A DNA stretch of 64,000 nucleotides from Cryobacterium glucosi (GTDB taxonomy: Bacteria > Actinomycetota > Actinomycetes > Actinomycetales > Microbacteriaceae), in contig NZ_SOFS01000039.1 in assembly GCF_004402235.1 (NCBI RefSeq), positions 4,415 through 68,414 of the forward strand, given 5' to 3'. This document shows, one piece after another, positions 8,534 to 17,057 of this stretch; within the stretch, counting starts at the first letter, position 1, and every line of letters begins with the position of its first letter. The position numbers and the translations under genes are program-made. The notes under the pieces are model-generated. The model was not told the DNA's origin. It worked only from the letters and a program-made list of their open reading frames with translations, and searched no databases.

Positions 8534-9617
8534 ACGGCGTCCGGCCGTGGGTCACACCGTTCACCTGCAACTCGACGGCGTGCTCTCCGGGGTAGTAGCG
8601 ACGGGTGGTGATCGCCCGGAGCGAGTGCCCCTTGGTCAGCAGCACGACCTCGCCTGGCTCCAGGGTCAGGGTCGTGAGCTTGAACGTCTTGCCGGTGAGG
8701 GTGCCGTTCGCCTTCTGGTGGTGCAGGACATAGTCGACGGCCAGCCGGGTGGCCACACGGGCGTTGTTGCGGATGCTTGCGGTGAAGTCGACCGTTCCGC
8801 CGAACGCCACCTTCGTCTCGGCCAGCACCGGGCCGGCCACCGTCACATCGGCCGCATGGAAGCCGAGCTGGGCGAGGGCGGCAGGATTGCCTCGCTTCAC
8901 GAGGGTGCGCAGCGCGTGCCGCACGAGCCGGGCGGTGTGCCCGTCCGGCTCGGCGAGCCACTCGGCCGTCGTGGCGACCGCGAGCTCCGGCTGCTGCCTG
9001 CTCAGGTCGTTGAGATGGTTGGCGACCGACCGGCGCACGGCCTCGTCATCGTCGCGGTAGAGCGCGTGCAGGATCGGCAGGGTCGCGGTCGGCTCGGCGA
9101 GGATCCCCGGGACCCGCCGAGCCCAGGGCAGGAACGGCCGGGTGCCCTCGGTCGCGAGCCTGCGCACGTCGACGTCGGTCGAGGCGGTCCAGCCCAGCAC
9201 GACCGGGAGCGCCCGCTCGAGGTCGTGGTCGAGGAGTAGCCGGATCGCGAACTCGGAACTGAGCCGGCCGGTGAGCTCGGCGAGCATGCCCAGGGCGTCG
9301 TCGAAGGCGGCATCCGTGCCCGCCTCGATGCCCTTGACCGCGATCGCGGTCGACACCGGCCAGATCAGCCAGCCGGTGAACGGCGCGGTTCCCGACGCGG
9401 CTGCGCGGATGGTCGCGGCGAATGAGTCGTAGCCGCCCGGCAGGTCTGCCAGCAGGGCGTCACGCAACAGGTCGCTCCGCTCCCGCAGTGAGAGCGGGTC
9501 GAGCGCTTCCGTGGCTGCGCGCAGCGCGGTGAGCGGCGCGTGCGGTGTGACGGCCTGGATCGCCGCGGTGAGGGCGACCGCGGTCGGCACTCCGATGAGT
9601 TGGTCGGCGAAGGGCAT
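8511..9617 (-). CDS. AlkD-like DNA alkylation repair / HEAT-repeat protein
   Basis: A 368-residue all-helical protein. Helical pairs such as DVRRLATEGTRPFLPW and DDDEAVRRSVANHLNDLSR are HEAT-like repeats of the AlkC/AlkD superfamily, which flips out and removes alkylated bases. The C-terminal 90 residues (from about ETKVAFGGTVDFTASIRNN) look like a beta-rich appendage seen in the longer members (COG4335 type). The key Trp/Asp pair of AlkD cannot be assigned by eye, so activity is a family inference. AGGAG upstream supports the ATG at 9617. Together with the AlkA-like gene at 13.6 kb the region holds two candidate alkylation-repair genes. Confidence 0.78.
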   Translation of the reverse strand: MPFADQLIGVPTAVALTAAIQAVTPHAPLTALRAATEALDPLSLRERSDLLRDALLADLPGGYDSFAATIRAAASGTAPFTGWLIWPVSTAIAVKGIEAGTDAAFDDALGMLAELTGRLSSEFAIRLLLDHDLERALPVVLGWTASTDVDVRRLATEGTRPFLPWARRVPGILAEPTATLPILHALYRDDDEAVRRSVANHLNDLSRQQPELAVATTAEWLAEPDGHTARLVRHALRTLVKRGNPAALAQLGFHAADVTVAGPVLAETKVAFGGTVDFTASIRNNARVATRLAVDYVLHHQKANGTLTGKTFKLTTLTLEPGEVVLLTKGHSLRAITTRRYYPGEHAVELQVNGVTHGRTPFILLPEA

Positions 9618-9701
9618 GGGGCTCCTGGTGCTGGTGTAGCGGTGTACCCCTCCAGCGTGCCAGATTGCGGTCGCGCCGAACACCCCGCCGGTTTCTTCCG
9701 T

Positions 9702-9725
9702 CCGCGCCCGAAACGGCGGGCGCGG
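9702..9725 (-). terminator. Hairpin downstream of the P-type ATPase
   Basis: A 9-bp perfect GC-rich stem (9702-9710 with 9717-9725) around a six-base loop lies 53 bases after the ATPase stop. It has no T tract, so it may only slow polymerase or protect the mRNA end. Confidence 0.4.
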
Positions 9726-9777
9726 TGTGCCGAAACCAGCGCGGGCGCGGTGCCGGTCGCGGTGAGAAGCGGATGTC

Positions 9778-12570
9778 TCAGGCGCGGCCGGCGTCCGCGC
9801 TCGCACCGCGGCGCCGAAGGGCAGCAGCCCCCTCCCGGATCCCGAGGAACACGATCGCGGCACCGAGCACGAACGCCCAGTCCAGGACGCCGAGCCCGCT
9901 CGTGCCGAAGAAGCCCGCGACCACCGGCACGTAGACGATGACGAGCATGATCGTGATAGCGAGGGCGACTGCATACCAGAACGAGGGGTTGCTGAACTGG
10001 TACCTCGTGAAGAACCCGTGCACGCTGCGGCGCTGGATGATGCTGACGAGCTGGCAGATCATGATCGTGACGTAGGTGATCGACATCGCCTGGGCGAGCG
10101 GCAGAGCGGGCACGGTCTGGCTGAACGGGTCGATGCCGTTCCGGTCGTAGAACAGCAGGTAGTTCGTGATGGCGAAGATGCCCATCAGGGCACCGCACGA
10201 GAGCACGTCGACGATCGACCGTCCGTTCAGGATCCGGGCGCGGGAATCCCGGGGCGGGTCCTTCATCGTCTCCCCTTCGGCGGGGTCCTTGCCGAGCGCC
10301 GCGATCGGGAAGATCTCCCCGAGCAGGTCGATCGCGAGGATCTGCAACACGTTCAGGGCGAGGGGCACGCCGAACAGGGAGGCCAGGGCCAGGCTCGCGG
10401 TGTTGACCACGAACTCGGCGATGTTCGAGGTCAGGCAGCTGAGAACGCCCTTGGTGATGTTGCGGTAGATCGTCCGTCCCTCGGCGATCGCGTTCACGAG
10501 GGTTGCGAAGCTGTCGTCGAGCAGCACGATCTCGGCGGCCTGCTTGGCCACATCCGTCCCGGAGGCGCCCATCGCGACCCCGATGTTCGCATGCCGCAAT
10601 GCTGGCGCATCGTTGATGCCGTCGCCGGTGACGGCGACGATGTGCCCGGAGGCCTTGACGAGGTCGACGATACGCACCTTGTCCTCCGGCGCGACCCTGC
10701 TGAACACCGTGCCGCCGCCGAGTGCGTGACGGAGAACCTCGGCGTCGGGCATCACCGCAAGCTCCGCGCCGGTGACGATGCTGAGCCCGTCGTCGCCAGA
10801 GAGCCCGGCCTGGTGTGCGATGGCCTCGGCCGTGAGGGAGAAGTCGCCTGTCACGATGTTGACCTTCACCCCGGCTGCGAGCACGGTCGTCATGGCGGCG
10901 GGGACGGCAGCGCGGATCGGGTCCTGCATCGAGACGAGTCCCAGGATGGTCAGGTCGCGTTCGATGACATGGATGTCCCCGCTGGCGGCATCCGCTTCGG
11001 TGAGCACCCGCGTCGCGAAGACGAGGTTGCGGAGTGCGCGGCCCGCCTTCTCGGTGTGCCGGGCGAGCAGGGCCGCCCGGTCGGCGTCCGTGAGCGAACG
11101 CACGGCGGTGCCGTCGTCGATCAGGGTGGCCCGGGCGAGCAGGCTTTCCGGGGCGCCCTTCGAGTATGCGGTGAGCACTCCGTCCGGGTCCCGGCGGATG
11201 CTGGTCATCAGTTTCCGGGTGGAATCGAACGGCAGTTCGTCGATCTCGGGGCAGCGGGCGCGCAGGGCCTCGAGGTCGACTCCGGCCTTGCCGGCCACGA
11301 CGAGGAGCGCGCCTTCCGTCGGGTCGCCGAGGATGCGCCAGTCGTCGTCCCCGGCAGGGGCGACGAGGCGGGCGTTGTTCGCGAACACCCCGACGGTGAG
11401 GAACGCGCGCAGCCGGGCCGTTGCCGTGTCGCTCCGGGATTCCGGCTCGAAGACGCCGACGGGCGCGTAGCCGATCCCGGTGACCCGGTAGTCGGCGCCG
11501 CAGACGACGAGTTCGCTGACCGTCATCTCGTTCTTGGTGAGCGTGCCGGTCTTGTCGGTGCAGATCACGTGCGTCGCCCCGAGCGTCTCGACGGAGCTGA
11601 GCTTCTTGACCAGGGCGTTCTGCCGGGCGAGGGTGCCGGCCGCGGCGGCGAGCGCAGTGTTGACTTCGGCGGGCAGCCCCTGCGGGATGAGGGCGCAGGC
11701 GAATCCGACGGCGAAGAGCATCGCCTCGCGGAGCGGAAGCTCGGACTGCACGGCGATGACAAGCACGACGAGAGACACCACGGCGACGCCATAGCTGACG
11801 TACTTCGCGATCTTGCCCGTCTCCACCTGAAGTGGGCTGCGGGTCTGCGGAGCCGACTGGCTGAGCCGGGCGATTCGGCCGAGCTCGGTGTGCATCCCGG
11901 TCGCGGTGACGAGTCCGAGCGCCTCACCGGTGGCGACGCTCGTGCCCGCGAAAGCCAGGTTGTGCCGGTCCGCGAGCGGCACCTCGTGCGGGATCGGCCG
12001 CGCGTACTTCCGGGTCGGGTCGCTCTCCCCGGTCAGGGCGAAGTCGTTGGTGGAGAAGGCGGTGGTGTCGACCAGTCTCACGTCGGCGGGTACTGAGGCG
12101 CCTTCGGTCAGGCGCACCACGTCCCCGGGCACGAGCGCCCGGGATTCGATCTCGGTCAGGGCGCCGTCCCGATAGACCTGGGTGGTCGGGTCGACGAGCC
12201 TTTCGAGCGCCTCCATGGTCTTCTCCGCGCGGTTCTCCTGCACGAAACCGATCAGGGTGTTGAATCCGACGAGTGCGACGAGGACGCCGGCGGTGCCCAG
12301 GTCGCCGAGAAACCCCGTGATGGCGGCGCTCGCGAGGAGCAACACGATCATCCAGTCGGCGAACTGGCGCAGGTAGCGCCTCAGCGTGGATTCCTTCTTG
12401 AGGGTGACGATCGCATTGCTGCCCGCGCGGATCCGCCGCTCGTCCGCGGCGCCGGTCGTGAGGCCGGAGCGGGAGCTCCCGAATGCGCTGAGCACCTCAT
12501 CAGCTGTTTCCCGATAGATCGACGCGGCGGGGTCAGCAGAATCGGCAGGGTGGAGCTGCGGCAAGCTCAT
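9778..12570 (-). CDS. P2-type cation-transporting ATPase
   Basis: A 930-residue P-type ATPase. In order: N-terminal domain, helices 1-2 (about 70-112), actuator loop with TGES at 180-183, helices 3-4 with PQGLP at 296-300, phosphorylation motif DKTGT with Asp339, nucleotide domain, hinge TGDGINDAP, and six C-terminal helices. The layout is that of the Ca2+/Mg2+/Na+-pumping P2 group, not the metal CxxC P1B type. The PEGLP glutamate that binds the ion in calcium pumps is Gln here, and the helix-6 region reads AIDLLGEIFPIAALG, so the transported ion cannot be assigned. It is monocistronic with a leaderless -10 box. Confidence 0.9.
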   Translation of the reverse strand: MSLPQLHPADSADPAASIYRETADEVLSAFGSSRSGLTTGAADERRIRAGSNAIVTLKKESTLRRYLRQFADWMIVLLLASAAITGFLGDLGTAGVLVALVGFNTLIGFVQENRAEKTMEALERLVDPTTQVYRDGALTEIESRALVPGDVVRLTEGASVPADVRLVDTTAFSTNDFALTGESDPTRKYARPIPHEVPLADRHNLAFAGTSVATGEALGLVTATGMHTELGRIARLSQSAPQTRSPLQVETGKIAKYVSYGVAVVSLVVLVIAVQSELPLREAMLFAVGFACALIPQGLPAEVNTALAAAAGTLARQNALVKKLSSVETLGATHVICTDKTGTLTKNEMTVSELVVCGADYRVTGIGYAPVGVFEPESRSDTATARLRAFLTVGVFANNARLVAPAGDDDWRILGDPTEGALLVVAGKAGVDLEALRARCPEIDELPFDSTRKLMTSIRRDPDGVLTAYSKGAPESLLARATLIDDGTAVRSLTDADRAALLARHTEKAGRALRNLVFATRVLTEADAASGDIHVIERDLTILGLVSMQDPIRAAVPAAMTTVLAAGVKVNIVTGDFSLTAEAIAHQAGLSGDDGLSIVTGAELAVMPDAEVLRHALGGGTVFSRVAPEDKVRIVDLVKASGHIVAVTGDGINDAPALRHANIGVAMGASGTDVAKQAAEIVLLDDSFATLVNAIAEGRTIYRNITKGVLSCLTSNIAEFVVNTASLALASLFGVPLALNVLQILAIDLLGEIFPIAALGKDPAEGETMKDPPRDSRARILNGRSIVDVLSCGALMGIFAITNYLLFYDRNGIDPFSQTVPALPLAQAMSITYVTIMICQLVSIIQRRSVHGFFTRYQFSNPSFWYAVALAITIMLVIVYVPVVAGFFGTSGLGVLDWAFVLGAAIVFLGIREGAAALRRRGASADAGRA

Positions 12571-12576
12571 GGACCA

Positions 12577-12582
12577 AGGCTA
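12577..12582 (-). promoter_or_regulatory. -10 box (TAGCCT) of the P-type ATPase, leaderless
   Basis: TAGCCT is six bases from the ATG at 12570; no Shine-Dalgarno site intervenes. Confidence 0.55.
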
Positions 12583-12634
12583 CGCTTCGGCCCGGGCGGC
12601 GGATGCCGGCGCCCACCGGCCGGGGCGTCCGCGC

Positions 12635-13033
12635 TCAGTCTCCGCGGGCGGTGGTCTCCTGCACCAGCGGGGCCGCGTGCACGAGGTATCCCTCCCCGCG
12701 TCGGCGGGGAAGGGAAGCCTGCCGCGGATCTGCGGCGACAAGGGAGTCCTCCTCCCCGGTCACGACCAGACCGGCAGAACTGTTCGCCGATTCGCTCAGG
12801 CAGTGCAGCCATCTCTCGTTGATGCTCGGGGCGTGGCCGCCGGAGAACCGGAAGTAGAGCGGAATCGACGGGTTCAACCACGCCGAACTGTGACCGCCGG
12901 ATTTCCCGACATCGGGCCAGGAGAGCAGGAAGCTCTCGCCCCTGCGGAGCTTCTGCACGATCACGATCTGCAGGTGAGCGAGAATCCGATCGTCGAAATC
13001 GACGATCATCCCCTTGTACATCAGATATCCCAT
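12635..13033 (-). CDS. DUF7882-like small protein of unknown function (copy 1)
   Basis: A 132-residue soluble protein with no recognised fold. It is a paralogue of the protein at 30950-31282: both contain DFDDRILAH, then KLRRGE, a Trp-containing strand, an IPL..F or IPL..K strand and ANSS.GL. Databases often label this family ATP-dependent DNA ligase, but no ligase motif (KxDG) is present, so that name should not be used. The start MGYLMYKG matches the paralogue. A longer form from ATG 13090 is possible because a strong promoter would start transcription one or two bases before it. The C-terminal 35 residues have no counterpart in copy 2. Confidence 0.72.
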   Translation of the reverse strand: MGYLMYKGMIVDFDDRILAHLQIVIVQKLRRGESFLLSWPDVGKSGGHSSAWLNPSIPLYFRFSGGHAPSINERWLHCLSESANSSAGLVVTGEEDSLVAADPRQASLPRRRGEGYLVHAAPLVQETTARGD

Positions 13034-13098
13034 GGCGCGCCATTCCGGATCGGCCTGAGGCCCAGCGCCATCGATGTCGCCTCGAAGCATATTGCCCA

Positions 13099-13127
13099 GT
13101 TATACGCGTGAGAATTCGTCACTACAA
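13099..13127 (-). promoter_or_regulatory. Promoter of DUF7882-like copy 1
   Basis: TTGTAG (13122-13127), a 17-base spacer and TATAAC (13099-13104) form one of the best promoters in the window. The transcript should begin near 13091, either just before the alternative ATG at 13090 or about 58 bases before the preferred one. Confidence 0.6.
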
Positions 13128-13261
13128 CCAATTAAGCGAGCTTCTAGGCAACCTTCGGATCAGGGGAAAGACGGCGTGGCAGCGCGTGAGGGCGGGGCCG
13201 GTGGACCGGGCGTACGCTGTGCTCGTCGGCTGCCGCAGAGGGTGCCAACGGGGAGAATCTC

Positions 13262-13678
13262 ATGACACAGGCCAGGAAGAACATCGCGAAGCGATCGGCA
13301 CGGAAACGGGCCTGGAGCGACCTCAGCCCCCGGGAGCAGACCGGGGTCCTCGTCGCCGGGTCGGTGCAGCTGGCGCTCGCCGCGACAGCATGGGCAGACC
13401 TTGTGAAGCGGCCCGCCGCACTCGTCAACGGACCCAAGCTCCTGTGGGCCGCCATCATCGGACTGAACTTCGTCGGGCCGATCGCCTACTTCGTCTGCGG
13501 CAGGCGGAAAGCACCCTCGGCAGGACCAGTGCCGGCAGCGGTCACCGTGCCCGCGGAGCCTTTGGCGCCCGCGGAGCCCGACGCGAGTCCAACGCCCGCA
13601 CCGACACAGTCCGAGTCCGCCTCAGTGACCCCTGTGGTCGACGAAGGCGAGCCGGGGCCCGTGCCGGGGCTTGCCTAG
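13262..13678 (+). CDS. Small membrane protein, PLDc_N-like
   Basis: A 138-residue protein with a basic N-terminus, two predicted membrane helices (about 29-47 and 60-79, the second ending FVGPIAYFVCGRRK) and a Pro/Ala/Glu-rich hydrophilic tail. The two-helix pattern with a G-P kink and a basic end resembles the N-terminal domain of cardiolipin synthases (PLDc_N), without any catalytic domain. A GGGGAGA Shine-Dalgarno site precedes the ATG. Its last 57 bases are antisense to the end of the glycosylase gene. Function unknown. Confidence 0.7.
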   Translation: MTQARKNIAKRSARKRAWSDLSPREQTGVLVAGSVQLALAATAWADLVKRPAALVNGPKLLWAAIIGLNFVGPIAYFVCGRRKAPSAGPVPAAVTVPAEPLAPAEPDASPTPAPTQSESASVTPVVDEGEPGPVPGLA

Positions 13679-14572
13679 GCTCCCCGAGGCCTCCAGCAGG
13701 CGGACGACCCGGTAGCGATGCGGCTGCCAGATGCGCATCGCGGAGACCATGAGCGCGTCGTCGAAGTCCGCGTCGAACAGGGTGTGGCCGATCGCCCCGG
13801 CGAGGTGGTAGTCGCCGACCGAGAGCGCATCGGCGTCGCCGAACGCCCGCTGGGCGACTTCCGCCGCCGTCCACTCGCCGATCCCCGGCACCGCCCGCAG
13901 CCGCGCGCTCGCCTCGGCCGCCGACAGGTCGCTCGCCGCTTCCAGCTGCCGCGTCACGGCGAGGCAGACCATCACCGTGCGGGACCGCATCGGGTCGACA
14001 CCGGCCCGATGCCACTCCCACGAGGGAATGAGCTGCCAGGCCCGTGCCGAAGGCGGCACGCGCATTCCGGCAGGTGCCGGGCCGGGAGCAGGTGTCCCGT
14101 GCGCGCGGACGAGGGTGCGGAACGAGGCCGTCGCCTGCAGGCTGATGACCTTCTGTTCGAGGATCGCGGGAATGAGCGATTCGATGACCCGCCCGGTGCG
14201 GGGGATCCGCAGGCCGGGCCAGCGCCGGTGCGCATCCCGCACGAGCGGATGCTGCGCCTCGAACCCCGAGGGATCGTCGCGCTCCCCGAGAAGTTCCGGT
14301 GCGTCCTCGACGGCCTCCCTCGCGCCCTCGCCCCACGCCTCGCAGCGAAGCTCGGTCAGGCCGGACTGGGTCAGGCGCAGGGTCGCGGGTCCCGATCGGG
14401 TGAGCGTCGTGCGCCACACGGCACCGTCCAGGCTCACCTGGAAGGTGGGGTCTGTCCGGCCCCGGCGCAAGCGGGAGAGAGTGAGCCCGACATCCGTCGG
14501 ATGGGCGGGCTTCCACCGGCTCGAGCAGTCCGCCGCCCCCGGTGCGTTGTCAGGTCCCGTCGCTGTGCCCAC
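13622..14572 (-). CDS. AlkA-like DNA-3-methyladenine glycosylase (HhH-GPD)
   Basis: A 316-residue helix-hairpin-helix glycosylase. The hairpin and catalytic loop are clear near residues 228-262: LRAVPGIGEWTAAEVAQR followed by ALSVGDYHL, where the Asp of DYHL is the expected catalytic residue. The helix IPAILEQKVISLQAT is the family's conserved substrate-pocket region. It should excise alkylated purines at the start of base excision repair. The N-terminal 100 residues resemble the AlkA N-domain but without the Ada part. Start is GTG at 14572, supported by a -10 box. The 3' end overlaps the convergent PLDc_N-like gene. Confidence 0.87.
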   Translation of the reverse strand: MGTATGPDNAPGAADCSSRWKPAHPTDVGLTLSRLRRGRTDPTFQVSLDGAVWRTTLTRSGPATLRLTQSGLTELRCEAWGEGAREAVEDAPELLGERDDPSGFEAQHPLVRDAHRRWPGLRIPRTGRVIESLIPAILEQKVISLQATASFRTLVRAHGTPAPGPAPAGMRVPPSARAWQLIPSWEWHRAGVDPMRSRTVMVCLAVTRQLEAASDLSAAEASARLRAVPGIGEWTAAEVAQRAFGDADALSVGDYHLAGAIGHTLFDADFDDALMVSAMRIWQPHRYRVVRLLEASGSLGKPRHGPRLAFVDHRGH

Positions 14573-14578
14573 CCTGAC

Positions 14579-14584
14579 AGCCTA
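14579..14584 (-). promoter_or_regulatory. -10 box (TAGGCT) of the AlkA-like gene, leaderless
   Basis: TAGGCT is six bases from GTG 14572 and fixes this non-ATG start. Confidence 0.55.
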
Positions 14585-14681
14585 GGGACTGCGTACGACA
14601 CAGGCGCGTTCCCGGAGGCTCACTGCGCTTCGGGTGCGCTCCGAACCCCGGACCCTGAACCTTCGAACACCGGGTGCCGGG

Positions 14682-14852
14682 TCAGTGCGCCCCGACCGTG
14701 AGGTGCTGCTTGCGAATCGGCTCGATCCGCACGCTCGTGCGTTCGCAGCCCGAGCACTTGAGCACGTAGAGCGGCAGGGTGACCTGCTTCGCGTGCGCGG
14801 CGTTCGGCGTGAGCTGTGCCGGCGAATGACAGAACGGACACTTGATCAGCAT
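14682..14852 (-). CDS. 56-residue zinc-ribbon protein
   Basis: A short intact frame with two CxxC knuckles, CPFC at residues 5-8 and CSGC at 33-36, spaced as in a single zinc ribbon. The ends are basic (RIEPIRKQH). AGGGGA stands upstream of the ATG at 14852, so it is probably translated. Such ribbons may bind nucleic acid or a protein partner; no function can be assigned. It is isolated, with 109 bp to the glycosylase and about 170 bp to the DUF1918 gene. Confidence 0.72.
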   Translation of the reverse strand: MLIKCPFCHSPAQLTPNAAHAKQVTLPLYVLKCSGCERTSVRIEPIRKQHLTVGAH

Positions 14853-15025
14853 GGTTGGGTCCCCTAATCCTCTTACCCGCCACGGTTTGTAACGTGTACT
14901 TCAACGGTAGCTCTCGAAACCGGCCGTGGTACCCCCTAGACGGATGTGACGAAGTATGTATCCAAACCGAAACGAAACGTATGCCGCATGGGTGCAGGCG
15001 CGCCGGCCGACGGTTCTCAGCGGTC

Positions 15026-15217
15026 TCAGTCCGTGTCGGAGCGCTCGACGACGAAGTCCGTGCCCGGGTAGACGACGCTCTGGTGGCCCTCGCCGAAGCG
15101 GACGAGGTACGGCGGTTCGCCGTCTGGCCCGCGGACCTCGATGATCTCCCCGTGCTTGTCCGGTGTCTCGACCGTCCGGCCGCGAATGATGATCCTGTCG
15201 CCGATGATTGCGTGCAT
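15026..15217 (-). CDS. DUF1918 domain protein
   Basis: A 63-residue protein that is almost entirely the DUF1918 domain: GDRIII near the start, GEIIEVRGPDGEPPYLVRF in the middle and a YPG.DF ending. The domain has an SH3-like beta pattern and is common in actinobacteria; its role is unknown. An earlier in-frame ATG at 15241 is rejected because AGGAGG (about 15226-15231) lies inside that extension at ideal spacing for 15217. Confidence 0.88.
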   Translation of the reverse strand: MHAIIGDRIIIRGRTVETPDKHGEIIEVRGPDGEPPYLVRFGEGHQSVVYPGTDFVVERSDTD

Positions 15218-15262
15218 GGTCACGAACCTCCTGCGGCTCACGCTACGCCGGGGCGGCGGTTC

Positions 15263-15730
15263 TCAACAGGGCAGGTCCTCCGGCGGCGGGCAACCCGCCG
15301 GCCCGATCCGGAGCCGGTCGCACAGGGATGTGAGCTGCTCGAGCTCTTCGTTGGAGAGGGCATCGCCGAAGCGGGCCGAGATCGACCCCATGTGGTCGAC
15401 TGCGACACTGCGGAACAACGCGTACCCGGCATCCGTCAGCTCGACGATCGCGCCGCGCCCGTCGTTCGGGTCGGTGAGTTTGCGGATATACCCGCGCGAG
15501 GCCAGGCGATCGATCAGGCGACTCACGCTCGGCTGGGTGAGCAGCACGTGCTGGTTCAGGTCACGCAAGCGGATGCGCCGGTCCGGCTCCCTCGAGAGGT
15601 TGAAGAGCACGTCGTACTCGTTGAAGGAGATCTCGCGGGACGGGAAATCGCTCGCGAGGCTGCGCATGATCGCCACCTGCGCGCGGAAGAGCGACTCCCA
15701 GGCGGATACTGCGGCCGCTCGATCCGTCAC
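15263..15730 (-). CDS. MarR-family transcriptional regulator
   Basis: A 155-residue winged-helix regulator. The recognition region is LRDLNQHVLLTQPSVSRLIDRLASRGYI (residues about 58-85), followed by the wing KLTDPNDGRGAIVELTDAG, both typical of MarR proteins; long N- and C-terminal helices would form the dimer interface. Start is GTG at 15730 with GAGGAGG upstream. Ligand and targets are unknown; the nearest gene downstream is the DUF1918 gene. Confidence 0.88.
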   Translation of the reverse strand: MTDRAAAVSAWESLFRAQVAIMRSLASDFPSREISFNEYDVLFNLSREPDRRIRLRDLNQHVLLTQPSVSRLIDRLASRGYIRKLTDPNDGRGAIVELTDAGYALFRSVAVDHMGSISARFGDALSNEELEQLTSLCDRLRIGPAGCPPPEDLPC

Positions 15731-15930
15731 CGGTCCTCCTCAGTCGTGTCTTCCCAGACTAGAGAATCTACGCCGACCCTCGCTGCACGCCTCTTGGCGA
15801 ATTCGCAGAAAGAATACAGCCGCACAGCTAGCTTTCCGTTACCGGTTCGTTATATATTCGTTGTGCGTCAACCGTTTGCTGTGGCGGAAGACGCGAAATG
15901 TGATTGCAGGACACTCTTGGTGCAAGGGAA

Positions 15931-15965
15931 GAGGGTCGGTCGTTAAGCCTCTACGACCGGCCCTC
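15931..15965 (-). terminator. Hairpin in the 15731-16037 gap
   Basis: A 13-bp stem with one wobble (15931-15943 with 15953-15965) and a nine-base loop, about 73 bases after the OmpR-type gene. The rest of this 307-bp gap is the AT-richer MarR promoter region (near TATATATTCG at 15850); I see no gene in it. Confidence 0.5.
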
Positions 15966-16037
15966 AATCACGTTAACGGCCCGTCCGCGTCATGAACCCG
16001 CCGCTCGTCGCGCATCGCGCACGGCCGGGGAGAAGGC

Positions 16038-16739
16038 TTAGAAGATGTCGGGGCTCGGCGTCGTCGACTGGCGGATGGAGACATCCGCGTGACGGTCGAA
16101 GCGGTAGCCGACGCCACGCACCGTGCGCACGATGTCTTCGTAACGGCCGAGCTTGGCGCGCAGGCGGCGGACGTGCACGTCGATGGTGCGCTCGTTGGGT
16201 GCGTCGTCCTCATCCGCGGCGTCCCAGAGCTTTTCGATGAGTTCGGCACGCTCGATGGTGCGGCCCTCACGCAGCACGAGGTACTGCAGGAGTTCGAATT
16301 CCTTGTAGGTCAGCGCCGCGGTCTCGTTGTCGAGCACCACGCGCTTGCGGGAGATGTCCACGACGACGCCGCCGGCGGCGCGGTCCGGGTCGGCCACCGT
16401 GCGGTGGCGGGCCAGGGCGGCGGGGTCCTGGAGGGCGAGGCGCACGACGTCCACGTCGCGACCGCCGGCACCTGCCGGCGCGAGCGCCACGGCGGCGTGG
16501 GTTTCCGCGTTCGGGGCGAGTTCCTCGGTGAGGGCCTTGAGCGCCTCGACGATGCGGTGCAGCGAGGTGCCGGCCGCGGCGGCCTTGGCCTCGTCGATGC
16601 CGACGTAGAGGACGAAGCCGCGGGCCTCTGTGCCCTCCGGCACGGCGCGGATGCGGGGAGCAGCGGGGGCAGGCGCAAGGGCGAGTGCCGGGCGGGCGTT
16701 GTGGATGGAGCGGGCGGTGTCAATGTGTGCGAGCGACAT
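16038..16739 (-). CDS. OmpR/PhoB-type winged-helix regulator without receiver domain
   Basis: A 233-residue protein. The C-terminal half (about 130-225) is an OmpR-type DNA-binding domain: LTYKEFELLQYLVLREGRT, then RTIDVHVRRLRAKLG as recognition helix and RTVRGVGYRF as wing. The N-terminal half has no phospho-acceptor Asp pattern, so it is not a normal response regulator; it holds an FVLYVGIDE strand and an Ala-rich helix. It resembles orphan regulators conserved in Microbacteriaceae whose targets I do not know. The ATG at 16739 is chosen because the upstream extension is not domain-like. A leaderless small ORF and promoter sit about 300 bases upstream. Confidence 0.8.
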   Translation of the reverse strand: MSLAHIDTARSIHNARPALALAPAPAAPRIRAVPEGTEARGFVLYVGIDEAKAAAAGTSLHRIVEALKALTEELAPNAETHAAVALAPAGAGGRDVDVVRLALQDPAALARHRTVADPDRAAGGVVVDISRKRVVLDNETAALTYKEFELLQYLVLREGRTIERAELIEKLWDAADEDDAPNERTIDVHVRRLRAKLGRYEDIVRTVRGVGYRFDRHADVSIRQSTTPSPDIF

Positions 16740-16948
16740 GGCAGGAGTCCTTGGGAATGATGATGCTGGGGTGAACCCGGCGCTCTGCGCGGTTGTGGGT
16801 TCGACAATGGCCGTTGCGACCGGGTGCGGAGCGTACGAAAGGCTCCGGGAGTTCAACCGACTGACTCAGAACCGCTCAGTGCAGAGGCACGGGGTGCTAC
16901 TGCGCGGGGTTCGGAGGCGAGAGGGGAACTCGGCGATGATGTCGCGAT

Positions 16949-17050
16949 TCAGCGGCACATTCGGCAACACTCGGCGCGCATGCCGGGCATCATCATGCCG
17001 GCATTCCCAAGGGCCTCGAGGGAGGTCAGGGGGCGGTGAGGGGTTGTCAT
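16949..17050 (-). CDS. Leaderless 33-codon small ORF ending in Cys-Cys-x-x-Cys
   Basis: ATG at 17050 opens 33 codons that end ECCRMCR-stop. A promoter places the transcription start on or one base before the ATG. It lies in the 567-bp gap ahead of the OmpR-type regulator, 210 bases before that start. In mycobacteria, leaderless small ORFs with consecutive Cys codons act as cysteine-responsive attenuators; that role here is an inference. No homologue is recognised, and chance occurrence cannot be excluded. Confidence 0.4.
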   Translation of the reverse strand: MTTPHRPLTSLEALGNAGMMMPGMRAECCRMCR

Positions 17051-17057
17051 AACTGTG

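Noticed and set aside
10018-12096. 692-codon open frame antisense to the P-type ATPase
   Set aside because: Same artefact; the sense frame has all P-type motifs.
12635-13033. ATP-dependent DNA ligase
   Set aside because: That name is attached to this family in databases, but there is no KxDG active site or nucleotidyltransferase domain in about 130 residues.
16750-17011. CTTGGGAATG / CATTCCCAAG inverted pair 250 bp apart
   Set aside because: Ten-base arms at this distance are weak evidence, and the right arm lies within the Cys-rich small ORF; no structure is implied.
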